Shown here piece by piece: positions 1-9,070 of a stretch of DNA of 64,000 nt. Every line of letters starts with the position of its first letter. Position 1 is the first letter of the stretch. This DNA comes from Sphingomonas yabuuchiae (GTDB lineage: Bacteria > Pseudomonadota > Alphaproteobacteria > Sphingomonadales > Sphingomonadaceae), in contig NZ_LDTF01000029.1 in assembly GCF_001477495.1 (NCBI RefSeq), forward strand, positions 48,870-112,869, given 5' to 3'. Position numbers and translations under genes: made by a program. A model generated the notes under the pieces. That model was not told the DNA's origin and made no database searches. It saw only the letters and a list, made by a program, of their open reading frames with translations.

Positions 1-1428
1 TCGCCGATGAAGGATTTCGGCTATGACGTGGCGGATTATCGCGACGTCGACCCGATCTTCGGGACGCTGAAGGATTTCGACGCGCTGGTCGCCCGTGCGC
101 ACGAACTGGGGCTGAAGGTCGTCATCGACCAAGTGTACAGCCATACCTCGGACGAGCATCCCTGGTTCACCGAAAGCCGCTCCAGCCGCACCAATGCACG
201 CGCCGACTGGTATGTCTGGGCCGATGCCAAGCCCGACGGCTCGCCGCCGTCCAACTGGCAGTCGGTGTTCGGCGGGCCCGCCTGGACCTGGGACGCGCGA
301 CGTGGACAATATTATCTGCACAATTTCCTGAAGGAACAGCCGCAGCTTCACGTCCATCACCCCGACGTGCAGGCCGAATTGCTGGCGACCGCGCGCTTCT
401 GGCTGGACCGGGGCGTCGACGGCTTCCGGCTGGATGCGATCAACTTCATGATGCACGAGCCGACGATGCGCGATAACCCGCCCGCACCGGATACGGGCAA
501 GACGCGCACCCGGCCGTTCGACTTCCAGTTGAAGCTCTACAACCAGAGCCATGCCGATATCGTCCCCTTTCTGGAGCGGATCCGCGCCACGCTGGACGAG
601 TATGGCGACCGCTTCACTGTGGCCGAGGTCGGTGGCGACGAGGCGGATCGCGAGATGAAGCTGTTCACCGCTGGTGACCACCGGCTGAACACCGCTTACG
701 GCTTCGACTTTCTCTATGCCCACCGGCTGACCCCGCGCATCGTCGCCGAGGCGGTGGCGAAATGGCCTGCCGAGCCGGGCATGGGCTGGCCAAGCTGGGC
801 GTTCGAGAACCACGACGCGCCGCGTGCCGTCTCGCGCTGGGCAACGCCGGAGCATCGCGAGCCTTTCGCGCGGATGAAGATGCTGTTGCTGCTCAGCTTG
901 CGCGGCAACGCCTTTCTCTATCAGGGCGAGGAACTGGGCCTGACCCAGGTCGATGTCCCCTTCGAGCGGCTGGTCGACCCCGAGGCCATTGCCAACTGGC
1001 CGCTGACCCTGTCGCGCGACGGGGTGCGCACGCCGATGCCGTGGAGCAGCAATGCCATCAACGGCGGCTTCTCGGATGCCGAGCCGTGGTTGCCGACCGG
1101 GCCGGATCATGCCGCGCTGGCGGTCAATCGCCAGGACGGCGACCCCGACTCGCTGCTCAACCTGACACGCCGCCTGATCCGCCTGCGCGCCGAGACGCCG
1201 GCACTGGCGGTCGGCGACCTGACGCTGCTCCATGCCGACGACCAGCTGCTCGCCTTCGAGCGGTGCGAGGGCGACCAGCGCCTACTCTGCCTGTTCAATC
1301 TGGGCGACACGCCCGTGACCCTGCCCCCTGCCCTGCCGCGTGGGCAGCGGGTGCTGGTCCAGATCAATAGCGCCACCGACGAACGCCTGGGCGCGTTCGG
1401 GGCGGCGATCCGGGAGATGACTGCATGA
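1..1428 (+). CDS. GH13 alpha-glucosidase, 5' truncated by window edge
   Basis: Alpha-glucosidase of family GH13 (oligo-1,6-/alpha-1,4-glucosidase type), which releases glucose from malto- or isomalto-oligosaccharides. The reading frame is open from base 1, where the codons before the first ATG read S-P and continue the usual ...SPMKDFGYDVADY strand, so the true start and roughly the first 60 residues lie outside the window. Counting from the ATG at base 7, the catalytic residues are visible: nucleophile D143 in GFRLDAINF, acid/base E207 in VAEVGGDE, and D270 in FENHDAPR. The C-terminal beta-domain follows from about residue 390. The stop overlaps the GH97 start by 4 bp (ATGA), so the two are translationally coupled and probably act on the same alpha-glucan. 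No signal peptide can be judged because the N-terminus is missing. Confidence 0.93.
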   Translation, partial: SPMKDFGYDVADYRDVDPIFGTLKDFDALVARAHELGLKVVIDQVYSHTSDEHPWFTESRSSRTNARADWYVWADAKPDGSPPSNWQSVFGGPAWTWDARRGQYYLHNFLKEQPQLHVHHPDVQAELLATARFWLDRGVDGFRLDAINFMMHEPTMRDNPPAPDTGKTRTRPFDFQLKLYNQSHADIVPFLERIRATLDEYGDRFTVAEVGGDEADREMKLFTAGDHRLNTAYGFDFLYAHRLTPRIVAEAVAKWPAEPGMGWPSWAFENHDAPRAVSRWATPEHREPFARMKMLLLLSLRGNAFLYQGEELGLTQVDVPFERLVDPEAIANWPLTLSRDGVRTPMPWSSNAINGGFSDAEPWLPTGPDHAALAVNRQDGDPDSLLNLTRRLIRLRAETPALAVGDLTLLHADDQLLAFERCEGDQRLLCLFNLGDTPVTLPPALPRGQRVLVQINSATDERLGAFGAAIREMTA

Positions 1429-3503
1429 AGACGACCATTGCCATCGGGCTCGGCCTGATCGCCAGCGCCGCCTCGGCCCAGAACGGCCCCGCCGATCCGG
1501 CGGTCAACGAGACGTTCAAATTCGCCAGGCCCGCAGGGCAACCCGACGCGGTGGAAAGCTCGCCCGACGGCAAGATCACCGTGCAGGTCTCGACCGACAA
1601 TGACGGCCGCGCCGTCTATATGATCGCGCGGAACGGCAAGGCGATCGTCGCACCATCGCGCCTGGGCATGATGTTCACCGACGCGCCCAAGATCGAGCGC
1701 GGGATGAAGATCGAGTCCGTGTCGCACGCCAAGTCCGACACCAGCTGGACCCAGCCCTGGGGCGAGTGGCGCACCATCCGCGACAATCACCGCGAGATGC
1801 GCGTCCGCCTGATGGAATCGAGCGCGCTTCATCGCCGCTATGACGTGGTGTTCCGGGTGCAGGACGACGGCGTCGGCTTTCGCTACGAATTTCCCGAGCA
1901 GCAGGCGCTTCCCCATGCGAACATCGCCGAGGAACTGACCGAGTTCAACATCGCGCAAAACGGGACCGCGTGGTGGAAGCCGGCCTTCCTCTGGAACCGC
2001 GAGGAATATCTCTACAACCGCACGGCCATCGGCGCGGTCGGTACGGCGGCGACGCCGATCACCATGAAGCTGGACGACGGCACCCATATCGCCATTCATG
2101 AGGCGGCTTTGGTCGACTATGCCAGCATGGGGCTGATGAAGACCGAGGGGAATGGGTTCAAGGCGGCCCTCACCCCCGGCTCGGGCGCGCCCAAGGTCGT
2201 GAAGACGGGCGCGTGGACGACGCCATGGCGCACCTTCCTGATCGCCCCCGATGCGGGCGGGCTCTATATGAGCCACCTGATGCTCAACCTGAACGAGCCC
2301 AACAAACTGGGTGACGTATCCTGGGTGAAGCCGGGCAAGTTCGTCGGCGTCTGGTGGAAGATGATCAAGGGCGAATGGAGCTGGGCGCGCGGGCCGCGCC
2401 ACGGTGCGACCACCGCGAACGTAAAGACCTATATCGACTTCGCCGCGAAGTACGGCATCCCCGGCGTGCTGGTCGAGGGGTGGAATATCGGCTGGGATGG
2501 CGACTGGGCGGGCAATGGCTCGGCGATGCAGTTCGCGACTCCGGCGGAGGATTTCGACGCCGACGCGCTGGCGAAGTACGCCAAGGCCAAGGGCGTCTCG
2601 CTGATCGGCCATCACGAGACCGGCGGCGCGGTCAGCCATTATGAGAGCCAGTTCGACCCCGCCTTCAAATTCGCCGCCGATCACTGCGAGCATGTGGTCA
2701 AGACGGGTTACGTCGCCGATGCCGGGCAGATCGAGCGGGTCAATGCGGACGGCTCGGTCGCCCGCGAGTGGCATGAGGGCCAGTGGATGGTGAACCACCA
2801 TCTGCGGGTGCTGGAGGCCGCCGCCAAGTACAAGGTGTCGATCGACAGCCATGAGCCGGTGAAGGACACCGGCCTGCGCCGGACCTATCCCAACTGGCTG
2901 GCGCGCGAGGGCTCGCGCGGGATGGAATACAACGCCTGGCCGGGCAAGAACCCGCCCGAGCATGAGGTCAACTTGGCCTTCACCCGGATGCTCGAAGGCC
3001 CGATGGACTTCACGCCGGGCGTGCTCAGCCTGACCGGCAGCGACAACAGCCCGATCCAGTCGACCATCGCCAAGCAGTTGGCACTGTACGTGGTGCTCTA
3101 TTCGCCGGTGCAGATGGCAGCCGATACGCCGGAAAATTATGCGAAATACCCGCAAGCCTTCCGCTTCATCGCGGACGTGCCGGTGGATTGGGAAGACAGC
3201 CGCGTCCTGAACGGCGAGGTCGGCGATTACGTCACCTTCGCGCGGCGGGATCGCAAGTCTCGCGACTGGTATATCGGCTCGATCACCGACGAGAATGCGC
3301 GCGAGTTGACCGTGCCGCTCGATTTCCTCGATCCGGGCAAGACCTATGAGGCACAGGTCTACAAGGACGGCCCCGGCGCGACCTATGCCACAGAGGCGCG
3401 GCATTCGATCGCGTTCGAGACCAAGCGGGTGAAGAAGGGTGATACGCTCACCCTGTCGCTCGCCCCGGGTGGGGGCCAGGCGATCCGGTTGAAGGCGCGT
3501 TAA
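1425..3503 (+). CDS. GH97 alpha-glucosidase (SusB-like), secreted
   Basis: Family GH97 glycoside hydrolase of 692 aa, the usual length for SusB-like enzymes, which hydrolyse alpha-glucosidic (or in one clade alpha-galactosidic) linkages in the periplasm. A clear Sec signal peptide spans residues 1-18 (hydrophobic core, cleavage after ASA-Q). The N-terminal beta-sandwich runs to about residue 290, then the TIM barrel. Conserved acidic motifs are visible: HHETGG (E398), SHEPVK (E477) and REGSRGMEYNAW (E495, E501). The carboxylate pair E398/E477 in place of a single Asp nucleophile suggests the inverting, SusB-type alpha-glucosidase subgroup; this assignment is by motif recall only. It is coupled to the upstream GH13 gene, consistent with a maltodextrin locus that continues outside the window. 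Confidence 0.93.
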   Translation: MKTTIAIGLGLIASAASAQNGPADPAVNETFKFARPAGQPDAVESSPDGKITVQVSTDNDGRAVYMIARNGKAIVAPSRLGMMFTDAPKIERGMKIESVSHAKSDTSWTQPWGEWRTIRDNHREMRVRLMESSALHRRYDVVFRVQDDGVGFRYEFPEQQALPHANIAEELTEFNIAQNGTAWWKPAFLWNREEYLYNRTAIGAVGTAATPITMKLDDGTHIAIHEAALVDYASMGLMKTEGNGFKAALTPGSGAPKVVKTGAWTTPWRTFLIAPDAGGLYMSHLMLNLNEPNKLGDVSWVKPGKFVGVWWKMIKGEWSWARGPRHGATTANVKTYIDFAAKYGIPGVLVEGWNIGWDGDWAGNGSAMQFATPAEDFDADALAKYAKAKGVSLIGHHETGGAVSHYESQFDPAFKFAADHCEHVVKTGYVADAGQIERVNADGSVAREWHEGQWMVNHHLRVLEAAAKYKVSIDSHEPVKDTGLRRTYPNWLAREGSRGMEYNAWPGKNPPEHEVNLAFTRMLEGPMDFTPGVLSLTGSDNSPIQSTIAKQLALYVVLYSPVQMAADTPENYAKYPQAFRFIADVPVDWEDSRVLNGEVGDYVTFARRDRKSRDWYIGSITDENARELTVPLDFLDPGKTYEAQVYKDGPGATYATEARHSIAFETKRVKKGDTLTLSLAPGGGQAIRLKAR

Positions 3504-3511
3504 AACTTATT

Positions 3512-3646
3512 CCTCCCCCATAGGGGGAGGGGGACCATGCGTAGCATGGTGGAGGGGTATCGCCGGTGGCGAGGTTGGTTTGCCCTCGCCGATCGGGACA
3601 CCCCTCCGTCAGGGCTTCGCCCTGCCACCTCCCCTTGCAGGGGAGG
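3512..3646. repeat. Composite palindromic repeat between convergent genes
   Basis: This 135-bp stretch between the convergent GH97 and peptidase genes is built almost entirely of nested hairpins. They are CCTCCCCC/GGGGGAGG at 3512-3530, ACCATGC/GCATGGT at 3534-3550, GGCGAGG/CCTCGCC at 3568-3590, CAGGGC/GCCCTG at 3610-3624 and CCTCCCC/GGGGAGG at 3628-3646. A long-range pair GGAGGGGT/ACCCCTCC (3551-3558 with 3600-3607) encloses the middle. The two end hairpins resemble the isolated hairpin at 29470-29491, so this looks like a dispersed element typical of sphingomonad intergenic regions. It probably also acts as a bidirectional transcription terminator. It ends 4 bp before the peptidase stop codon. 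Confidence 0.8.
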
Positions 3647-3650
3647 AATT

Positions 3651-5768
3651 TTACTTCGTCGGGAAACCGCGTTGCTTGAGCAGCGCGTTCACATCCGGGT
3701 CGCGACCGCGGAACGCACGATACGCCTCGGCGCGGTCGGTCTCGTTCCCCGTCGACAACAGGATGCGCGCGAAGCGATCCGCCGTCGCCTTGTCCCACGG
3801 GCTCCCCGCTTCCTCGAACGCCGCGAAGGTGTCGGCGTCCATCGTCTCCGACCAGAGATAGCTGTAATAGCCCGCCGAATAGCTGTCCGACGAGAAGAGG
3901 TGATTGAACTGCGGCAGGCGGTGCCGCATCACCAGTTCCTTCGGCATGCCGATCTCCTTCAGCGTCGCCGCCTCGAACGCCGCCGGATCAACGATCCCGT
4001 CGGGGATGGTGTGCAGCTTCATGTCGACGATCGCCGAGGACAGATACTCGGTCGTCGCGAAACCCTGGTTGAAGGTCTCCGACGCCTTGATCTTGTCGAG
4101 CAGCGCTTGGGGCATGGGCTGGCCGGTCTTGTAGTGGTGGGCATATTTGTCCAGCACGTCGCGGGTCAGCAGCCAATGCTCGTTCACCTGGCTGGGATAT
4201 TCCACGAAGTCGCGCGGTGTGCCCGCCAGTCCCGGATAGGTAACGTTCTGGAGCATCGCGTGGATCGCGTGGCCGAATTCGTGGAACAGCGTCTCGGCAT
4301 CGTCCAGGCTGATGAGGACCGGCTCGCCCTTCGCGCCCTTGGCGAAGTTGTTGTTGTTCGACGACAGGACATTCTGCACCGGCGGCAGGTTGCGCTGGCC
4401 GCGATAGGTATTGGCCCAGGCACCCGAACGCTTGCCGGTCCGCGCGAAATCGTCGCGGTAGAACAGGCCGACTTCCTTGCCGTTGCGGGTCACATGCCAG
4501 ACGCGCATGTTCGGCTCGAACACCGGGACCGTGCCGGTGATTTCCTTGAACTCCAGCCCGTAAAGCCGGTTCGCCGCATAGAGCGAACCCTGGATGATGT
4601 TGTTCAGCTCGAAATAGGGCTTCAGCTCGGCCTGATCGAGGTCGTAGCGGCTCTTGCGCACTTTCTCCTGATAGTAGCGATAGTCCCAGGGCTCGATCGT
4701 GATCTTCGCGCCTTCCTTGTCGGCGATGGCCTGCATGTCGCGGACCTCCTCGGCGACGCGCGCCTTGGCGGCGGGCCAGACGCGCATCATCAGGTCCATC
4801 GCGGCGGCCGGGGTCTTGGCCATCGTGTCCTGCATCCGCCAATCGGCATGGGTCTTGAAGCCCAGCAGATGCGCGCGGTTGGCCCGCAGGCGGACGATGC
4901 GGGCGATGGTCGCCTTGGTGTCGTTGATGTCGCCATTGTCGCCGCGCTTGGTGAAGGCGCGCCAGACCTGCTCGCGCAGCGCCCGGTCGGTGCCGAAGGT
5001 CAACACCGGATCGACCGCCGAGCGGGTGTTGACGATCGCCCAGCCCTGCTGCCCGCGTTCGGCGGCGGCCGCTTTCGCCACCGCCTTCACGCTGTCGGGC
5101 AGGCCCGCCAGCCGTGCTTCGTCGGTGACGATTATCGCGGTGCCTTCATCGGCCAGCAGCCGTTGCGAAAACTCGCTGAAGTTGATCGCGAGATTCTGGT
5201 TGAAGGCGGACAGTTCCTCCTTCTGCGCCGGGGTCAGTTTCGCCCCCTGCCGCACGAAGCTGTCATAGGTGCGCGTGACCAGACGCTTCTGCTGCGCGTC
5301 CAGACCGGACGTGTCGCGCGCCTTGTAGATCGTCTCGATCCGGGCGAACAGCTTGGGGTTGAAGGTGATCTCGTCCGACGCCTTGGACAGTTTGGGCGAC
5401 CATTCGCGGTCGAGCGCCTGATAGGCGGGGGTGTTCATATTGCCCGTCATCACCCCGAACAGCGTCATCACGCGGTTCAGCGTCTGCCCGGCATTCTGCA
5501 TCGGCACGAAGGTGTTGGCGAAGGTCGGCTTAGCCGGGTCGTTGGCGATCCGGTCATAGTCGCGCTTGCGCTCGGCGAGCGCGGCCTCGAAGGCCGCCGG
5601 GAACAGTTCGGGCTTCACCTTGTCCCAAGGCGGTACCCCGCCATAGGGGCCGGTCCACGGCGCGATCAGGGGATTCGCGGCGGGCGCCTGTACGGCTTGG
5701 GGCGGAGACGCCATGGCGGACGTGCTCAACAAAGCCGCCAAAGCGGCGGCGAGGGATAGATGACGCAA
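3651..5768 (-). CDS. dcp: M3 family peptidyl-dipeptidase, periplasmic
   Basis: Zinc metallopeptidase of family M3 (Dcp/oligopeptidase A group), 705 aa, which removes dipeptides or cleaves short peptides. The zinc motif HEFGH lies at residues 496-500 inside ETLFHEFGHAIHAML, and a second conserved stretch, FVEYPSQVNEHW, follows. A Sec signal peptide (residues 1-20, ending in AMA-S) places it in the periplasm, unlike cytosolic E. coli Dcp but as common in sphingomonads and Xanthomonas. It is monocistronic, convergent with GH97, and separated from it by the palindromic repeat. Dcp versus another M3 subgroup cannot be settled by eye. Confidence 0.93.
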   Translation of the reverse strand: MRHLSLAAALAALLSTSAMASPPQAVQAPAANPLIAPWTGPYGGVPPWDKVKPELFPAAFEAALAERKRDYDRIANDPAKPTFANTFVPMQNAGQTLNRVMTLFGVMTGNMNTPAYQALDREWSPKLSKASDEITFNPKLFARIETIYKARDTSGLDAQQKRLVTRTYDSFVRQGAKLTPAQKEELSAFNQNLAINFSEFSQRLLADEGTAIIVTDEARLAGLPDSVKAVAKAAAAERGQQGWAIVNTRSAVDPVLTFGTDRALREQVWRAFTKRGDNGDINDTKATIARIVRLRANRAHLLGFKTHADWRMQDTMAKTPAAAMDLMMRVWPAAKARVAEEVRDMQAIADKEGAKITIEPWDYRYYQEKVRKSRYDLDQAELKPYFELNNIIQGSLYAANRLYGLEFKEITGTVPVFEPNMRVWHVTRNGKEVGLFYRDDFARTGKRSGAWANTYRGQRNLPPVQNVLSSNNNNFAKGAKGEPVLISLDDAETLFHEFGHAIHAMLQNVTYPGLAGTPRDFVEYPSQVNEHWLLTRDVLDKYAHHYKTGQPMPQALLDKIKASETFNQGFATTEYLSSAIVDMKLHTIPDGIVDPAAFEAATLKEIGMPKELVMRHRLPQFNHLFSSDSYSAGYYSYLWSETMDADTFAAFEEAGSPWDKATADRFARILLSTGNETDRAEAYRAFRGRDPDVNALLKQRGFPTK

Positions 5769-5853
5769 TGTGAACTCCCGGTCATGAAACGCGCGTCATC
5801 ACCATAAGCCCGCGATTCAATGGGTAAAGCCTTGTGACCTACTCCGTGCCGCC

Positions 5854-6054
5854 CTACTCCGTGCCGCCCTGCGTCTCCGCCAACCGGGCCGCCGCCATCA
5901 GCCCCTCCCCGGTGGCACGCGCCGCGGCGGGCGTCATCGCCACCGCCACGCCATTGGGCCCGTCGAGCATGACGATCCCGCACTCGGCGGTCGCCACGCC
6001 CGCATCGTGATGGACGCCATGATAGGGGCTGCCCGGATCGTCGAGCGGGGTCAT
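5854..6054 (-). CDS. Small conserved hypothetical protein overlapping the Crp-type gene
   Basis: A 66-residue protein with no recognised domain, no signal peptide and no membrane segment. Its start codon overlaps the stop of the upstream Crp/Fnr gene by 4 bp (ATGA), which argues for real translation coupled to that regulator. It has one cysteine and one histidine pair (H13, H16-H17) near the N-terminus, followed by an Ala-rich helix (residues about 42-60). It could be a helper of the regulator or simply a passenger. Function unknown. Confidence 0.6.
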   Translation of the reverse strand: MTPLDDPGSPYHGVHHDAGVATAECGIVMLDGPNGVAVAMTPAAARATGEGLMAAARLAETQGGTE

Positions 6055-6842
6055 GCGCCCGGCTTGTCCAGGGTCGGGCCGCCACCATAGAGATAGCCGG
6101 GATCGAAATCGGCGAGCGCCGCCAGCATGTCGAGGTCGAGGATATGCGCCTCCCCACTGCGGAAGGTCATGAGGCCCCGCTCGCGCAGCGAACGAAGCAC
6201 GCGGTTGAGGTGCACCGGGGTGATCCCCGCTGCCTCGGCCAGATCAATCTGGGTCACCGGGAAGCGGAACACGCCGTCGCGAACCAGATCGACCATGGCG
6301 AGGCGCGCGTGCAGCTCGCAGAACAGATGCGCGACGCGGCCATCGGCCTCCAGCCGACCCAGCCGGAACACCCATTCCCGGTGCATCGCCGCGTCGAGCA
6401 GCGTCGAGAACCATAACAACCGGGTCAGCCGGGGATAGCCCGCGACGATCCGTTCCAGCCGATCGTGCCCCGCCAGCGCGACCCGTACAGGGGTCAGCGT
6501 GGCGACGTCGTGATCCAGGTGGCGCATGGCAAAGCCGTGCAGATCGACGAAATCGCCGGGGACATGAAAGGCGACGATCTGGCGGTTTCCCTGTCGGTCG
6601 TCCATATATCGACACATCACGCCTTCCAGCAGCAAACTGCTGTACCGCACCCGTTCGTCCCGGCGGATGACGATGGTGCGGGCGGGAATGGTACGAACCT
6701 CGTCGATGCTGTCCTCCAGCATCGCGACATCCTCCGCCGTCATGGTGTCGCGGCCCCGCCCCTTGAGGAACAACTCCGTCAGCGGCGGCCCGTCATCGGC
6801 CCGCCTTTGCTCCCGTCGCGTATCGATTGCGGAAACCGACAT
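6051..6842 (-). CDS. Crp/Fnr family transcriptional regulator
   Basis: Regulator of 263 aa with a cyclic-nucleotide-binding-like beta-roll (about residues 45-150), a long dimer helix and a C-terminal winged helix-turn-helix (about 185-240, with VTQIDLAEAAGITPVHLNRV as the recognition region). There is no N-terminal four-cysteine cluster as in oxygen-sensing Fnr, and the cAMP-contact signature is not evident, so the ligand is unknown. The ATG at 6842 is taken as start; an alternative in-frame ATG (residue 34) would still keep the full sensor domain. It overlaps the small downstream gene by 4 bp, and the DUF475 gene lies 78 bp upstream on the same strand. Confidence 0.88.
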   Translation of the reverse strand: MSVSAIDTRREQRRADDGPPLTELFLKGRGRDTMTAEDVAMLEDSIDEVRTIPARTIVIRRDERVRYSSLLLEGVMCRYMDDRQGNRQIVAFHVPGDFVDLHGFAMRHLDHDVATLTPVRVALAGHDRLERIVAGYPRLTRLLWFSTLLDAAMHREWVFRLGRLEADGRVAHLFCELHARLAMVDLVRDGVFRFPVTQIDLAEAAGITPVHLNRVLRSLRERGLMTFRSGEAHILDLDMLAALADFDPGYLYGGGPTLDKPGA

Positions 6843-6920
6843 GACCTGTCCCTCGCCCAGCGTTTGGAGAGGAAATCCCCCGCATGGGCAAAGTGTTCCG
6901 CAAGCGACATGATCGCGGCG

Positions 6921-8009
6921 TCAATCGCCGATCGGCTTACCCGCCGCCTGCACCGGATCACCGCCATGCGACAGATCCTGCGGCGCCTTGCGGTTGCTGC
7001 GGACCGACGCCCAGAAAGCCAGACCGATCAGCGTCGCGCCGATCAGGCCGGTGATCGTCTCCGGGATGTGGAATCGCACCGACAGCAGCATGATCGTCGC
7101 CAGCGCCACGATGGCGTAGAAGGCACCATGCTCCAGATAGCGATATTGCGCGAGCGTGCCGTGATCGACCAGCATGATCGTCATCGAACGGACAAACATC
7201 GCCCCGATGCCCAGCCCCAGCGCGATGATGAACAGGTTGTTCGACAGCGCGAACGCACCGATCACCCCGTCGAACGAGAAGCTGGCGTCCAGCACTTCCA
7301 GATACAGGAATGCGGCGAAGCCCGACCGTGCCGCCGCCCCCGTCGCCGCATCGCCGTCGCTGCCCAACAGCACGCCGATGGCGTGGACCGCGATATAGGT
7401 CAGCAGGCCGAAAATGCCCGAGGTGATGAAGGTCATTGCGTCATCGGCCGGGATGAACCGCGAAATGGCGTATAGCGCCAGCAGGACAATGCCGGTCGCC
7501 AGCCCCGAAATGTCCCGGAGCGCGGCCAATGGGCGTTCGATCACGGGCAGCCAATGCTCCTCCTTCTCGTCGTCGAGGAAGAAGTTCAGGCCGACCATGG
7601 CCAGGAAGCTGCCGCCGAAACCGGAAATACCGACATGGGCGGAGGTGATGATCTGCTCATAACGCACCGGATCGCCCGCCGCGAGTTTCACCGCCTCGAT
7701 CGGTCCCAGATGCGCGGCGATGGCGACGATGGCGAGCGGGAAGACGATACGCATCCCGAACACGGCGATGATGATGCCCCAGGTGAGGAAACGGTGGCGC
7801 CATTTGTCGTCCATGTCGCGCAGCACGGTCGCATTGACGACGGCATTGTCGAAGGACAGCGACACTTCCAGCACGCCGAGGACCAGCACGATCCACAGGA
7901 CGCCCAGCGTGCCGGGGACCGTCCCCGTGCTCTGAAAGCCCAGCCAGGCGGCGATGGCCAGGCAGAGCAATGTGAACAGAAGCGATCCCTTATAGTATTT
8001 CAAAAACAA
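6921..8009 (-). CDS. DUF475 / TerC-like integral membrane protein, TTG start
   Basis: Polytopic inner-membrane protein of 362 aa with about eight or nine hydrophobic segments, recognised as the DUF475 branch of the TerC superfamily by VSLSFDNAVVNATVLRDMDD in the second segment. TerC-like proteins are linked to tellurite resistance and to manganese/cation export during metallation of secreted proteins; the exact substrate here is not known. The frame opens with TTG at 8009, preceded by GGGGA at about 7 nt, and no suitable ATG lies nearby, so a TTG start is the best choice. It sits between an IclR gene (155 bp upstream) and the Crp-type gene downstream, all leftward. Confidence 0.85.
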   Translation of the reverse strand: MFLKYYKGSLLFTLLCLAIAAWLGFQSTGTVPGTLGVLWIVLVLGVLEVSLSFDNAVVNATVLRDMDDKWRHRFLTWGIIIAVFGMRIVFPLAIVAIAAHLGPIEAVKLAAGDPVRYEQIITSAHVGISGFGGSFLAMVGLNFFLDDEKEEHWLPVIERPLAALRDISGLATGIVLLALYAISRFIPADDAMTFITSGIFGLLTYIAVHAIGVLLGSDGDAATGAAARSGFAAFLYLEVLDASFSFDGVIGAFALSNNLFIIALGLGIGAMFVRSMTIMLVDHGTLAQYRYLEHGAFYAIVALATIMLLSVRFHIPETITGLIGATLIGLAFWASVRSNRKAPQDLSHGGDPVQAAGKPIGD

Positions 8010-8163
8010 CTGCTGGTCCCCCGTCCCTGTCCGATTTGACGCATGGCGCTCCGACGATCGGGTCTAAAGTCCGGCTCGTCGGATTTGTTCAATCGGGCTC
8101 AGGCCCTATCGCGTCGAAGAGGCGGCGGGACAAGTCGGGATCAGGCCGCCCAGGGCGCGGGCA

Positions 8164-8949
8164 TCAGATACGGGCGTCGTTGCCGATCAGCTGTTCGGAG
8201 ATACACGTCGCGGTCGCGCGCAGCGCCGCCAGCGCCTGGTCGACGTCCACCGTCGCATCGGTGATGCGGATAAAGGGCACGGTCAGCACGGCGACGGCGC
8301 GACCCCCGCGCATGATCGGCACGGCGAGTTCGACCATGCCGGGCAATTCTGCGCTGTCCATCTGCGCATAACCCTGTGCCCGAAACCGCTCGACGGTAAC
8401 GAGCAGGCATTCACGGCGCTGGTCCGACAGCGGCGGATCGAACAGGCTGTCCCATTCGGCCCGGGTCTGATCCGGCTGAAAGGCATATAGCACCTGCCCC
8501 GACGCGGTTTCATGGATCGGGCGGCGATAGCCGACACGCACCGAAAAGCCGACCGAGGTGTTGGCCTCCATCCGCGCGATGACCGAGGATGCCCCACCGG
8601 AGGGAATGGCGAGATAGCAGGACTGGCCGATCCGGTCGGAGAGCATCCGCATTTCGGGCAGCGCCTGCTCCATCAGACTGCGCACCGGCGGACGCTTCAA
8701 CCCCAGATGGAACAGACGCGAGGTCATGACATAGCCGTCCGACCCCTGCGAGACATAGCCGCGATGTTCCAGCACCTGGATCATCCGGAACAGCTCGCCG
8801 GTCGACCGCCCGAGACGGTTGACGATCGCGCTCATCGTCAAGGGAAGGTCCTCGGCGGCCAGCAGCTCCAAGATGTCGAGCCCTTTTTCCAACGCCGGAG
8901 CGCGGTAGAGCCGCTTATCGTCCAAAACGGCTGGCGGTTCGCTGGCCAA
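8164..8949 (-). CDS. IclR family transcriptional regulator, TTG start
   Basis: IclR-type regulator of 261 aa: an N-terminal winged HTH (about residues 18-80, GLDILELLAAEDLPLTMSAI then a recognition helix near RSTGELFRMIQ) and a C-terminal GAF-like effector domain (about 95-255). The start is a TTG at 8949, supported by GGAGGG about 7 nt upstream; no better ATG is present before the HTH. IclR proteins control catabolic genes for aromatic acids or sugars. It lies 121 bp downstream of the GlcNAc PTS operon on the same strand but is not obviously part of it, so its target is unassigned. Confidence 0.9.
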   Translation of the reverse strand: MASEPPAVLDDKRLYRAPALEKGLDILELLAAEDLPLTMSAIVNRLGRSTGELFRMIQVLEHRGYVSQGSDGYVMTSRLFHLGLKRPPVRSLMEQALPEMRMLSDRIGQSCYLAIPSGGASSVIARMEANTSVGFSVRVGYRRPIHETASGQVLYAFQPDQTRAEWDSLFDPPLSDQRRECLLVTVERFRAQGYAQMDSAELPGMVELAVPIMRGGRAVAVLTVPFIRITDATVDVDQALAALRATATCISEQLIGNDARI

Positions 8950-9070
8950 AAATTCCCTCCGTCCCGGTCACCGTCGAATGCGACCGTCATCAACTCTCAT
9001 GGTCCGAGAATCCGGCCTATATCGTCTACATATCGGGCGGCAATATGATTAACGTCAGAATGACAGTGAT

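Noticed and set aside
1107..3404. 765-codon open frame on the minus strand
   Set aside because: Antisense to the well-supported GH97 gene. Its translation is Arg/Gly/His-rich with no family motif, typical of a shadow frame in GC-rich DNA.
3537..5759. 740-codon open frame on the plus strand
   Set aside because: Antisense to the M3 peptidase with its clear HEFGH motif; composition is that of a shadow frame.
6051..6842. Calling the Crp-type regulator an oxygen-sensing Fnr
   Set aside because: The cysteine cluster needed for a [4Fe-4S] sensor is missing.
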